Positions 10,001-18,131 of a stretch of 64,000 bases of DNA are shown one piece after another. Each line of letters begins with the position of its first letter. Position 1 is the stretch's first letter. This DNA comes from Owenweeksia sp965229445 (GTDB lineage: Bacteria; Bacteroidota; Bacteroidia; Flavobacteriales; Schleiferiaceae). The stretch is taken from positions 2,356,001-2,420,000 of the forward strand of contig OZ245876.1 of NCBI GenBank assembly GCA_965229445.1, read 5' to 3'. A program made the position numbers and the translations under genes. The notes under the pieces were generated by a model that was given only the letters and a program-made list of their open reading frames with translations, was not told the DNA's origin and searched no databases.

Positions 10001-10150
10001 TAGGTAACGTTGTTTAGATACGGCATCGCCATTTGCAAACTCTTCTGCATCCTTTTCCACCTGACTGGATATGAAGGTGAAGGACAATTGATAGAGACAT
10101 GCCAGTGCAAAAAGTATGGCAAAGAGACGAATAACTCCTTTATTCTGCAT
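7052..10150 (-). CDS. secDF: Protein translocase subunit SecDF (fused SecD-SecF)
   Basis: RND-type motor that uses the proton motive force to pull secreted proteins across the inner membrane. At 1032 residues it contains SecD (N-terminal TM, long periplasmic P1 region with LGLDLRGGMNVILEV, then six-TM block with GMAVDANVLIYERIREE) and SecF (LNFGVDFVGGRSYQVRF, second six-TM block with GYSLNDTVVVFDRIREYL). The single-chain fusion is usual in Bacteroidota. An acidic, low-complexity insertion (roughly residues 270-330) lies in the SecD periplasmic part. The start at 10150 (MQNKGVIRLFAI) was chosen because it begins the first TM; the frame is open upstream but the -7 box at 10187-10194 lies there. 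Confidence 0.96.
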   Translation of the reverse strand: MQNKGVIRLFAILFALACLYQLSFTFISSQVEKDAEEFANGDAVSKQRYLDSISSEDVYDIFVAKYTYAEVKEREINLGLDLRGGMNVILEVQVQDILKELSNKSKHPVFVQAIQRANEAAVESQQDYLTNFFNAFDEVKAEQKAAVKLSDPAIFGTKEMNERLGFDADDEAIKEEIRSDVNAAVENVYTVLRARIDQFGVVQPNIQRLENGGRILVELPGVKDPDRVKRLLQSTAELGFYELYDGVEMADFLSKAIDKIGTVALKDTSSEDLADLDEDLLNIEAVDETPILDEAGEVVDGDTGVSAVDSLLSETDSATGPNVFSPFLRVFAPNIDESNRFNQGPIIGYSRVQDTSKVNEYFNDPRIRNLLTGEMRYTKFFWSAKPTEQNVLFLFAAKSSRDGDPALTGDVIIDARQDFSQANQPVVSMTMNAQGAGKWQKITREASAQEPKKSVGVVLDDYVYSFPTVQNEIPTGNTQITGNFTVQEAQDLANKLKAGKLPVAAQIIQADIVGPSLGQEAINAGLWSFVVALGIVLIYMIFYYSSAGIASDIALVVNMFFIFGVLASLGAVLTLPGIAGIVLTIGMAVDANVLIYERIREELFHGKGLKLAIKDGYKNAYSSIIDANVTTFLTGVILYLFGTGPIRGFATTLIIGILTSLFCAIFVTRLIFEARLDRKKVISFSTSITKGAFKKVNIDFLGKRKIAYGISLIILVGGILSLSTRGLNFGVDFVGGRSYQVRFDQPVSSVDLQNKLGDYFVAEDGTKVYPEVKTIGDENQVVITTKYKVNETGPEVEDEIKSKLYEGVAGYYVDDPGYEAFSSEASGAADIGIVAERQVGPTIADDIKTSAIWAIGFSLIVIFLYILIRFSKWQFSLGAVAAAFHDVLIVLSMFSILYGVLPFSLEIDQAFIAAVLTVIGYSLNDTVVVFDRIREYLRTHSKRKEMTVVVNEALNSTLSRTVNTSLTTFFVLLVIFLFGGEVIRGFMFALLIGVVVGTYSSLFIATPLMMDTSKKQLVKERSGATKAASQTV

Positions 10151-10186
10151 GAAAACAGGGCTATTAGGGGATTGAAAAATGGTCGG

Positions 10187-10217
10187 CAAATATAGAACTT
10201 CAACCAATAAATAACAA
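10187..10217 (-). promoter_or_regulatory. Promoter of secDF
   Basis: Minus-strand TTG (10215-10217), a 20-base spacer, then TATATTTG (10187-10194), close to the Bacteroidota consensus. The chosen ATG is 36 bases downstream. Confidence 0.6.
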
Positions 10218-10260
10218 CGTGCGAAAACTTAATGGTGCTTTGGCTTTCTGTTTGATGAAT

Positions 10261-10268
10261 TATCTTTG
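10261..10268 (+). promoter_or_regulatory. -7 box of the VCBS-repeat protein promoter
   Basis: TATCTTTG, matching TAnnTTTG, 23 bases before the ATG at 10292; a TTG lies about 18 bases upstream of it. It is divergent from the secDF promoter. Confidence 0.5.
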
Positions 10269-10291
10269 ATTCTCTTAATAAAATGTAGTCC

Positions 10292-13000
10292 ATGAGTCTG
10301 AAATATTTGAAACTCATTTCCTTCTTTTTAATCGCTCTATTTACCCAGGCACAAAATGGCACCAATGTGCTCGATTTCAAGGAGACGGCAGGCATGAAAG
10401 TGCTTGTAGGCACGGATTCTTTGGATAATCCTTGGGCGGGTGGTTTAACCGGATCCATACTCAACAATATTGATCTGGACCTCGACGGTCAACAGGATTT
10501 ACTCATCTACGAAAAGTCGAGCAGAACAGTGGTACCCTTTATTTCAACCGGTAATGGATTGTATAAATATGCGCCAGAATTTAAAGAGCATTTCCCGGTA
10601 GCCTCAAGCTGGATGATCATAAAAGACTACAACTGCGATGGTAAAAAGGATGTTTTTTACAATGTGGGAAGCAAGGTTTTTGTTTTAGAGAATACCAGTG
10701 TAAGCACCTTAAGTTTTGTGGACCCCATCGGGGGGCCAATTCAGGTAACCATCAACACGGGTAGCACAAATCTTTACTCCAGCGAGGCCAACTTACCAGC
10801 ATTTGATGATATTGATAATGATGGAGACCTGGACTTCTTTTCCTATTCTTCCTCGGGAAGCGTGGCCCAGTTTAACGAAAACTTAGCCAATTGCGGAATA
10901 AACTATGTACTGCGGGAAACTTGCTGGGGACACTTTTCAGAAAGCGGGCTTTACAGATCGGTTAAATTAAATGCCTGTACTCCATTTCGAAAGGCTTCTA
11001 TGCATGCTGGCAGTTCCATGCTAATCTGGGATATCAATGACGATGGTCTCAAAGATCTTTTGCTCGGCAATGTATCTTACCCTGATGTTACGGCTTTGTA
11101 TAATGGTGGTGCTCTGGACAGCACCCACTTTACGTCGCAGGACACCCTGTTCCCAACTTATGATATACCCATTCGGGTTCACGACTTTGCAGCACTATCA
11201 GCAGTAGATGTGGATAAGGATGGCGTGATGGATTTAGTAGCTTCACCTTTCACTCAGGGAAGTGGTTTTGAGGACATTAAAAGTGTACATCTCTATCACA
11301 ATGCCGGCACCAATACCAATCCGGATTTTACTTTCGTGAGGGATGACTTTATGCAGTCTTCCATGATTGATATGGGCACCAATGCCGTACCCCGATTAGT
11401 GGACCTCAATTCAGACGCCAAGCCCGATTTGGTGATTAGCAACAAAGAAGAAACCGAAGGTGGCGGTGCTCCGCCACGGCATTTTTATCATTATTATGAA
11501 AATACCGGAAACTTTGGCGCCCCAGAGTTTACTCTAAAAGATACCAATTTTGCAGACATCCCTTCTTATGGGTTGGGAAGCGGCAGTATTCCATGTTTTG
11601 CTGATCTCGACGGTGACGGTGATCGCGATATGATCGTGGGAGATGCCAATGGCCAGATGCATTACTTCACCAATAATAGCTTCATCTCCCCCAACTTCAC
11701 ACTACATACCGCCGGCCTTGGCGGGTTTGACGTCGGTCAGGATGCAGCACCATACCTTTTTGATATGGATGATGATGGAGACTTTGATTTGCTGGTAGGT
11801 AACAATCGTGGGGTGTTGCACTATTATGAAAATTCCTCCAGCACCTCTCCCAGCTTCACTTTGAAATCTGACTTTTTTGGTGGCGTGGATGTATTCACTA
11901 GCACCTCATCCAACGGAAAAAGCATTCCTTATGTCTTTAAAAATGATTCGGTAATTAACATCTTCGTAGGATCAGCCAGCGCCGGAGTATTTCAATTTGA
12001 CAGCGTCGCCAGTGTTATTCAACAACCTGGTGATGTTACCGGCACCTTCGGCACAGGCACTATTGTAAGCTCGGGATATGAAGAAACTCCCTTTGGGATA
12101 TCTAAGAGAAATGGCCGGAACCAATTTTTGATCAAGGCCTCAGAATTACGAGCTCAGGGCTTTAGCTATGGCTATATTACCAGTGTTTCATTTGATATTA
12201 CTACCAGCAGCAACACTACCATCTGGCAAGGCGTAAGTATAAGGGCTAAACTCACTACGGACAGCACTTTGAATGCTTTTCAATCTGGTTTAGTTGAAGT
12301 GCGCAATTCTGATCTTAGTGGTGCAGTAGGGCTAATTCAGGGATGGAATGAGCTCTCTTTCACTCGCAGGCCAATTCTTTGGGATGGCAAATCCAATCTG
12401 GTAATAGATGTTTGTTTCGGCGGTCAGGCAAATGGATCCAGTATCCCCGTCAAAATGACGGATGTAGGCTTTGATGCTCATGCTATTGGTGATTTGGTAG
12501 ACAATTCCCTGGATCATTCTCTAGGCTGCAAGCAACCTTATAAATATTCCATCCAAAAACGGCCAAATATGATTCTGAAAGTCACCCCAGCCCTGGCGGA
12601 AACGCGCAGGCTATTGGATGGGGTTTTCAGCACCGCCCCGGCCCTTGAAGACCTAGATTTTGATGGTTACCCAGATATGTTTATTGGTACTAAAGCCGGT
12701 GGGGTGAACTTTTATGAAGGAATACAAAATACCATCGGATTGGAGGAGCCAGCTACAGCAGGCCCATTGGAGTTGATGGAGGTGTATCCCAACCCCGGGT
12801 ATGGACTCTTCAATATTGAGCTGCAGGATTTTGGCAAAGCTGAATTGAGTGTTTATGATATGAACGGCAATCTTATTCAAATAAAGAGTATCAGCGAGAA
12901 GAAGAGTACGATCGACCTTACCAGACAGGCTCGTGGACTTTACATCTTTGTGATTAAGACACCATCTGGCATACAGAGTAAGAAGATCATGCTTAACTAA
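10292..13000 (+). CDS. Secreted FG-GAP/VCBS-repeat protein with T9SS type A sorting domain
   Basis: Exported protein of 902 residues: signal peptide ending ...FTQAQ, then at least seven Ca-binding-like FG-GAP/VCBS repeats (DIDNDGDLDFF, DINDDGLKDLLLG, DVDKDGVMDLVA, DLNSDAKPDLVI, DLDGDGDRDMIVG, DMDDDGDFDLLVG, DLDFDGYPDMFIG), and a C-terminal domain beginning VYPNPGYGLFNIEL and ending in KKIMLN, the type A signal for secretion and surface anchoring by the type IX system. The repeats are expected to form a beta-propeller. A domain between about residues 590 and 770 carries no repeat and I do not recognise it. No enzymatic motif is visible; a surface or adhesive role is inference. Confidence 0.88.
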   Translation: MSLKYLKLISFFLIALFTQAQNGTNVLDFKETAGMKVLVGTDSLDNPWAGGLTGSILNNIDLDLDGQQDLLIYEKSSRTVVPFISTGNGLYKYAPEFKEHFPVASSWMIIKDYNCDGKKDVFYNVGSKVFVLENTSVSTLSFVDPIGGPIQVTINTGSTNLYSSEANLPAFDDIDNDGDLDFFSYSSSGSVAQFNENLANCGINYVLRETCWGHFSESGLYRSVKLNACTPFRKASMHAGSSMLIWDINDDGLKDLLLGNVSYPDVTALYNGGALDSTHFTSQDTLFPTYDIPIRVHDFAALSAVDVDKDGVMDLVASPFTQGSGFEDIKSVHLYHNAGTNTNPDFTFVRDDFMQSSMIDMGTNAVPRLVDLNSDAKPDLVISNKEETEGGGAPPRHFYHYYENTGNFGAPEFTLKDTNFADIPSYGLGSGSIPCFADLDGDGDRDMIVGDANGQMHYFTNNSFISPNFTLHTAGLGGFDVGQDAAPYLFDMDDDGDFDLLVGNNRGVLHYYENSSSTSPSFTLKSDFFGGVDVFTSTSSNGKSIPYVFKNDSVINIFVGSASAGVFQFDSVASVIQQPGDVTGTFGTGTIVSSGYEETPFGISKRNGRNQFLIKASELRAQGFSYGYITSVSFDITTSSNTTIWQGVSIRAKLTTDSTLNAFQSGLVEVRNSDLSGAVGLIQGWNELSFTRRPILWDGKSNLVIDVCFGGQANGSSIPVKMTDVGFDAHAIGDLVDNSLDHSLGCKQPYKYSIQKRPNMILKVTPALAETRRLLDGVFSTAPALEDLDFDGYPDMFIGTKAGGVNFYEGIQNTIGLEEPATAGPLELMEVYPNPGYGLFNIELQDFGKAELSVYDMNGNLIQIKSISEKKSTIDLTRQARGLYIFVIKTPSGIQSKKIMLN

Positions 13001-13107
13001 GTTCTCTTAAGGGCGCAGTATCTTTATCAAGGTGGTTTTTTAATTCTTTTGGCTTGCTACATTCAGCTGGCGATTAAATTCTAACTTTATCCTCAAACAT
13101 TCTTCCT

Positions 13108-13923
13108 ATGAAAAGAATTTTGATCGCATTAGCTCTTTTGATTAACCTGATATGCTTCTCACAAACTGAAGTAACATTTTATACCAACCATGGCGATTTC
13201 ACCGTAGAACTGCATGACAGCATCATGCCCATCACTACCACAAATTTTATTGGGTTGGTTAACAACAAGGGATATGATGGCAAGGAGTTTTACCGAGTGA
13301 TAGCCAACTTTGTGATACAGGGCGGTTTTCGAACCGGGCTTCCTCCGGCAATTCAAGATGAATTTGATAGTACCGGAGTACTAAGCAATCGGAGGTGGAC
13401 CCTTTCCATGGCTAATTCAGGACCAAATACCGGTAGTAGCGAGATCTTTATCAATTTGAAGGACAATCTGTTTCTGGATTATGATAAGGCTCCCCTAACT
13501 TCCGCTCACCCAGTCTTTGGCACTGTGAAAAACGGATACTCGGAGATTCTTAGTATTGCCGGGGTGGCCGTGGATGGCAATGATGAGCCTATTGTTCCGG
13601 TGACTATGGATAGTGTAAGAGTGACGAGCTCAGGGCTTTCTACTTTGCAAATAGACCAGATGAAACACCAAAGTGCGGTTTACCCTAATCCCGTTACTTC
13701 GGAGTCGGTTTTAAATCTCTATTGCCATGCGGCTGATCTTGCTCAAATTAAATTAATTGATGTTTCGGGTAAGGTCATTTATCAAACTTCTAAAAGAGTA
13801 GAGCCAGGTAAGAATATAATTTTTATGACAGAATTGGGTCTGGAGTTTATGGACTCGGGAATTTTCCAATTACAGGTAAATTGCAATATGGATCACCAGA
13901 CATTTAAAGTACGCTACCATTAA
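13108..13923 (+). CDS. Secreted cyclophilin-type peptidyl-prolyl isomerase with T9SS sorting domain
   Basis: Signal peptide (ends CFSQ), a cyclophilin fold (about residues 20-170) and a C-terminal T9SS type A domain starting AVYPNPVTSES; 271 residues. Cyclophilin features: FYRVIANFVIQGG (with the catalytic Arg), MANSGPNTGSSEIFINL, and HPVFGTVKNG. The canonical NTGGSQFFI is changed to NTGSSEIFI, so proline isomerase activity is likely but not certain. The T9SS tail implies that it leaves the cell or is surface anchored rather than working in the periplasm like ordinary Ppi proteins. Confidence 0.87.
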   Translation: MKRILIALALLINLICFSQTEVTFYTNHGDFTVELHDSIMPITTTNFIGLVNNKGYDGKEFYRVIANFVIQGGFRTGLPPAIQDEFDSTGVLSNRRWTLSMANSGPNTGSSEIFINLKDNLFLDYDKAPLTSAHPVFGTVKNGYSEILSIAGVAVDGNDEPIVPVTMDSVRVTSSGLSTLQIDQMKHQSAVYPNPVTSESVLNLYCHAADLAQIKLIDVSGKVIYQTSKRVEPGKNIIFMTELGLEFMDSGIFQLQVNCNMDHQTFKVRYH

Positions 13924-13958
13924 TTGACCTTCTTTCTTAAATTTTAGTTTTTACTCCA

Positions 13959-14399
13959 ATGAAGTATAGCCATAGTATCCAAATAAACCTCCCGCGCCAG
14001 CGTGTGATAGAATTGTTCGATAGCGTAGAAAACCTGGAAAAATGGCAACCCGGATTTATTCGCTACGAACATCTTTCCGGGGAACCCGGTCAGGTAGGCG
14101 CGAAGGCCAAGTTGCTCTATAAAATGGGTAAGCGCGAAACAGAAATGATTGAAACCATCACCTTGAACGAATTACCGGATAAATTTCATGGCACCTATGA
14201 AGCGACAGGAGTTTTCAATATTCAAGAAAACTATTTTATGCAAAAAGGTCCAGATGTAACGGAGTGGAAATCGGTTTCAGAATTTAAATTCAATAGTTTT
14301 ATGATGAAGCTCATTGGTTGGATCATGCCAGGAGCATTCAAAAAGCAAACCTGCAAATTCATGGAATGTTTTAAAGAATTTGCTGAATCCGAAGGATGA
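13959..14399 (+). CDS. SRPBCC/START-like domain protein
   Basis: Cytosolic protein of 146 residues with the pattern of the polyketide cyclase/START-like family: N-terminal beta strand HSIQINLPRQRVIELFDSVENLEKWQPG, central beta sheet, and a long C-terminal helix KQTCKFMECFKEFAES. The family binds hydrophobic ligands in a cavity; no ligand can be named. Six bases separate it from the methyltransferase downstream, so they form a likely operon. Confidence 0.8.
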   Translation: MKYSHSIQINLPRQRVIELFDSVENLEKWQPGFIRYEHLSGEPGQVGAKAKLLYKMGKRETEMIETITLNELPDKFHGTYEATGVFNIQENYFMQKGPDVTEWKSVSEFKFNSFMMKLIGWIMPGAFKKQTCKFMECFKEFAESEG

Positions 14400-14404
14400 G
14401 ATAA

Positions 14405-15046
14405 ATGCAGGAACACTGTTGTGGAGCTGATCAGCTTTTCAGTCTGAAGGATGCTGAAAAGGAACGAAAACGATACCTTAAGAAGGGACCCAAATCATCG
14501 ACAGCGGCAATCATTGTGCAATTAAGTGGAGAAGTTCGGCTCGGTGAACGGCTGCTGGATATTGGTGGTGGCATTGGCGTACTGGGTATGGAACTAAGAA
14601 AAAATGGCCTGGCCCAGTATACGTCTGTTGATGCTTCATCCGGCTATCAGCGTGTAGCTTCCGAAATGCTTGAAAGTTCGAGTTCTGAAAGTTTTAGAGC
14701 CCGGTTCCTGCAAGGAGATTTTGTGGAATTGGCAGATCAATTAGAGACACACGAGTATGTCACACTGGATAAGGTCATTTGCTGTTACCCTCAAATGGAA
14801 GAGTTGCTAAGGGCTGCATCAGAAAAATGTTCCAGCCAGATTGCCTTGAGTTATCCTCCCTCCGGTCTCATAGCCAAAATGTTAAGAGCCCTGGGAAATA
14901 CCTATTTCCGATTAAGGGGAAACCCATTTCGCACCTACCTACACCCTAAAAAAGAGGTTCATCGCATCCTTACAAACCAAGGGTTTAAGCAAGTTTCCAA
15001 AAGCCAGCGATTTCCATGGAAAATTGAGATCTGGCAGCGTAACTGA
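14405..15046 (+). CDS. Class I SAM-dependent methyltransferase
   Basis: A 213-residue protein with SAM-binding motif I LLDIGGGIGVLGMEL (about residues 45-60), followed by the acidic end of beta-2 (SVDASSGY). N-terminal CCGADQLFSLKDAEKERKRY resembles the start of proteins often annotated as Mg-protoporphyrin O-methyltransferase-like, but no other pigment genes of that pathway are present, so the substrate is unknown. It is coupled to the START-like gene upstream. Confidence 0.8.
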   Translation: MQEHCCGADQLFSLKDAEKERKRYLKKGPKSSTAAIIVQLSGEVRLGERLLDIGGGIGVLGMELRKNGLAQYTSVDASSGYQRVASEMLESSSSESFRARFLQGDFVELADQLETHEYVTLDKVICCYPQMEELLRAASEKCSSQIALSYPPSGLIAKMLRALGNTYFRLRGNPFRTYLHPKKEVHRILTNQGFKQVSKSQRFPWKIEIWQRN

Positions 15047-15055
15047 AGTAAAGAT

Positions 15056-15646
15056 CTACAAGAAAGGCACAAACTTCACCGGCAGTAATTCTTGTTCTTT
15101 AAAGCCATAGGCTGTGCTGGTAAAGAGTTTGAGGTATTGAACTTTGCTACCTACCGGAGCCAACAAGCGTCCTCCGGTTGTAAGTTGTTTAAACAAGGAT
15201 TTCGGAACTTTCTCTGGCGCAGCGGTTAAAACTATGGCATCAAAAGGCGCTTTTTCCTGCCACCCTTTACGGCCATCGTCCTGTTTCACCAATGCGTTGT
15301 GGATTTCAGATTGGCGCAAGTTTTCTCGAGCCATCTTGGCCAATTCCGGAAAGACTTCCACACTGCAAACAAGCTTCGCCAATCTCGCCATTATTGCAGC
15401 GTTATAGCCACATCCGCTGCCAATCTCCAAAACTTTTTCCCAGGGTTTCAAATCAAGTGCTTGCACCATGTAGGCCACAATAAAGGGTTGACTTATGGTT
15501 TGCCCAGAACCTATCGATAACGGGCGATCCTGATAAGCCAAGTCTTTCATCTCTGGCGGTACAAAAGCTTTTCGATCCACTGACCGAAACGCATTGAGCA
15601 CAGGGTCGCGATGAATATTGCGACCAACGAGCTGCACCCGAATCAT
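15056..15646 (-). CDS. pcm: Protein-L-isoaspartate O-methyltransferase
   Basis: Repairs isoaspartyl residues in damaged proteins by methylating them with SAM. The 196 residues include the family stretches RKAFVPPEMKDLAYQDRPL, the signature SIGSGQTISQPFIVAYM and motif I VLEIGSGCGYNAA. Slightly shorter than the usual 205-220. The ATG at 15646 aligns with the family start; a GGAGG lies only two bases upstream, too close to act as a normal Shine-Dalgarno sequence. It converges with the methyltransferase gene. Confidence 0.93.
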   Translation of the reverse strand: MIRVQLVGRNIHRDPVLNAFRSVDRKAFVPPEMKDLAYQDRPLSIGSGQTISQPFIVAYMVQALDLKPWEKVLEIGSGCGYNAAIMARLAKLVCSVEVFPELAKMARENLRQSEIHNALVKQDDGRKGWQEKAPFDAIVLTAAPEKVPKSLFKQLTTGGRLLAPVGSKVQYLKLFTSTAYGFKEQELLPVKFVPFL

Positions 15647-15782
15647 ATCCTCCAGCGTGTTCTTAATAATGCCAGGCTTTCAAGTTATATACTAATTTAC
15701 CACTAATAGTTCCATAAATGAGGTGTTGATTATTGTAACCATCATCACTTCCCAACCTATTTATATTCCGCATTTTTGCGCG

Positions 15783-16577
15783 ATGGAAATGTTGGGCTTC
15801 TTTCTGGCTGTAGTTATGGGATTAACACTAGGATTGCTAGGTGGAGGCGGTAGTATTCTGACCGTACCCATCCTGGTTTATGTTCTAATGATAGATCCGG
15901 TTCTCGCTACCGCCTATTCTCTTTTTGTAGTAGGCGTGACCTCTTTCATCGGCTCCGTTAAAAAAAGTATGGCCGGCCTGATTAACTGGCATATTGCCCT
16001 GGTTTTTGCGATCCCATCACTAATTGCCGTATTTCTAACCAGATTGTATCTCGTACCCTCCCTCCCAGATACTCTATTTCAAATAGGCCAATTTACGATC
16101 ACCAAAGAAATTGGGATCATGCTTTTCTTTGCCCTCATTATGGTTTTGGCCTCCTGGTCCATGATAAACAGTGGTCCAATCAAAGCTAAAGCAGGTGATG
16201 AATCGGTAAACTTTCTGCTAATAATTCTTGAAGGACTGGTAGTTGGTGTCATCACCGGTCTGGTTGGCGCCGGGGGAGGCTTTCTAATCGTTCCGGCATT
16301 GGTCCTATTGGTAGGTTTGCCCATGAAACAGGCAGTAGGCACTTCCTTAGTGATCATATCGCTTAAAAGTCTGATTGGATTTGGCGGAGATATTGGCTCT
16401 GGGCAATCCATAGATTGGATATTCCTTATGAGTTTTACCGCATTCTCTTGCGCAGGAATGGTCATCGGCCTCTATGCCAATAGATTTGTGAGTGGTGAAG
16501 GCCTGAAAAAGATCTTTGGTTGGTTCATTGTCATTATGGCTATTTTTATTATCTATAAGGAGTTGGCAGGTGAATAG
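15783..16577 (+). CDS. Sulfite exporter TauE/SafE family permease
   Basis: Inner-membrane protein of 264 residues with about eight hydrophobic helices and the duplicated TauE motifs GLLGGGGSILTVPILVY and GLVGAGGGFLIVPALVLL. The family moves sulfite, sulfonates or other small anions. The ATG at 15783 begins the first helix, whereas the longer open frame adds 20 residues without support. The next gene encodes an MBL-rhodanese protein; the pair suggests handling and export of reduced sulfur species. Confidence 0.9.
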   Translation: MEMLGFFLAVVMGLTLGLLGGGGSILTVPILVYVLMIDPVLATAYSLFVVGVTSFIGSVKKSMAGLINWHIALVFAIPSLIAVFLTRLYLVPSLPDTLFQIGQFTITKEIGIMLFFALIMVLASWSMINSGPIKAKAGDESVNFLLIILEGLVVGVITGLVGAGGGFLIVPALVLLVGLPMKQAVGTSLVIISLKSLIGFGGDIGSGQSIDWIFLMSFTAFSCAGMVIGLYANRFVSGEGLKKIFGWFIVIMAIFIIYKELAGE

Positions 16578-16651
16578 AAATGTAACAATGGTCACTTCTT
16601 ATGTTAACCAGCTTTAAGAAATTTGCCACCGATAAGGATAGATAAAGAAAT

Positions 16652-18058
16652 ATGAAAGTAGAACAGATTTATACGGGATGCCTGGCACAGGGTGCCTATT
16701 ACATTGAAAGTGAAGGAGAAGTTGCTATTATTGATCCACTGCGAGAGGTTCAGCCGTACATTGATATGGCTCATAAGCATGATGCCCGAATCAAATATAT
16801 TTTTGAGACTCACTTCCATGCCGACTTCGTAAGCGGCCATCTTACCCTGGCAGAAAAAACCGGCGCTAGCATAATTTATGGTCCAAATGCCGCCCCCAGT
16901 TTTCAGGCCCATATCGCTAAGGATAAGGAGGAATTTAAACTGGGTAAAACCACTATAGTGGCATTACATACTCCTGGTCATACTATGGAGAGTACCACCT
17001 ATTTACTAAAAGATGAGAAAGGCGTGGATCACGCCATATTTACGGGTGACACCCTATTTTTAGGGGATGTTGGGAGACCTGATCTGGCTCAAAAAGCAGG
17101 TACACTCACGGTGGAAGATCTTGCCGGCTACTTATATGATAGCTTGCGTAAACAAATTATGGTGCTGGATGATGATGTGTTGGTTTACCCCGGACATGGT
17201 GCTGGTTCGGCTTGTGGTAAAAATATGATGGACGAAACCATCGACACTTTGGGTCACCAGAAAGAAATGAACTATGCCCTGCGTGCAGATATGACCAAGG
17301 AGGATTTTATAAAGGAGGTCACGCATGGCCTAAGCTCACCACCCGGTTACTTCCCCATGAACGTTAAAATGAATAAAGAAGGATACGAGAGCATTGATAC
17401 CATTATGGAAAAGGGTAAACGTAGCCTTACACCAGAAGAATTTGAAATTGCCGCGAATGAAACGGAAGCTTTAATTCTAGACGTTAGAAACGAAAAAGAC
17501 TTCGTGAAAGGTTTTATTCCCAACTCCATTTTCATCGGGATCGATGGCAACTTTGCCCCTTGGGTTGGTGCCATGATTCGCGATGTGAAGCAGGCGATAC
17601 TGATCGTTTGTCCTGAGGGAAGAGTTGAAGAAGTGATTACGCGATTATCGAGAGTAGGGTTTGACAATGTATTGGGATATTTGAAAGGGGGATTCGAAAG
17701 CTGGGTTGCATCCGGAAAGGAAATTGACCAAATGCCAAGTATAAGTGCAGAAGAATTCGCCAAAAATCACCATGAAAACAGTTTGCCGGTCATTGATGTG
17801 CGTCGTGACAAAGAATACGAAAATGGACATGTCGCAGACGCCAGACTAATTCCTTTGGATTACCTCAATGATCACATGGCAGAGTTTCCTCGTGCAGAAA
17901 ACTTTTATATCCATTGTGCCGGAGGTTATCGATCCGTAATTGCAGGATCTATCCTCAAAGCAAGAGGGATTCACAATCTGATCAATATCGAGGAAGGATT
18001 TGATGGAATTAAGAAAACTTATATCCCTTTAGTGAACAATCAGAAGACTCAGCACTAA
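16652..18058 (+). CDS. MBL-fold persulfide dioxygenase-like protein with two rhodanese domains
   Basis: Predicted cytosolic enzyme of 468 residues. Residues 1-240 form a metallo-beta-lactamase fold of the ETHE1/BlhA type with THFHADFVSGH, HTPGHTMEST, FTGDTLFLGDVGRPDL and YPGHGAGSACGK. Two rhodanese domains follow (about 265-360 and 370-465); the second has a clear active-site loop CAGGYRS, the first has CPEGRVEE. Persulfide dioxygenases oxidise glutathione persulfide or similar to sulfite, and rhodaneses shuttle sulfane sulfur, so the fusion and the TauE gene upstream fit a sulfide-detoxification and sulfite-export unit. Substrate assignment is inference. Confidence 0.9.
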   Translation: MKVEQIYTGCLAQGAYYIESEGEVAIIDPLREVQPYIDMAHKHDARIKYIFETHFHADFVSGHLTLAEKTGASIIYGPNAAPSFQAHIAKDKEEFKLGKTTIVALHTPGHTMESTTYLLKDEKGVDHAIFTGDTLFLGDVGRPDLAQKAGTLTVEDLAGYLYDSLRKQIMVLDDDVLVYPGHGAGSACGKNMMDETIDTLGHQKEMNYALRADMTKEDFIKEVTHGLSSPPGYFPMNVKMNKEGYESIDTIMEKGKRSLTPEEFEIAANETEALILDVRNEKDFVKGFIPNSIFIGIDGNFAPWVGAMIRDVKQAILIVCPEGRVEEVITRLSRVGFDNVLGYLKGGFESWVASGKEIDQMPSISAEEFAKNHHENSLPVIDVRRDKEYENGHVADARLIPLDYLNDHMAEFPRAENFYIHCAGGYRSVIAGSILKARGIHNLINIEEGFDGIKKTYIPLVNNQKTQH

Positions 18059-18083
18059 ACTGAAACTTCTGCACCTGAACTTT

Positions 18084-18114
18084 TTGAGCCTGATCTTCAG
18101 ATGAAGTATCTTCG
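18084..18114 (+). promoter_or_regulatory. Possible promoter of the secreted unknown gene
   Basis: TTG (18084-18086), a 20-base spacer and TATCTTCG (18107-18114), one base off the TAnnTTTG consensus, 17 bases before the ATG at 18132. Confidence 0.4.
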
Positions 18115-18131
18115 CAGCAGGATATATTCAT

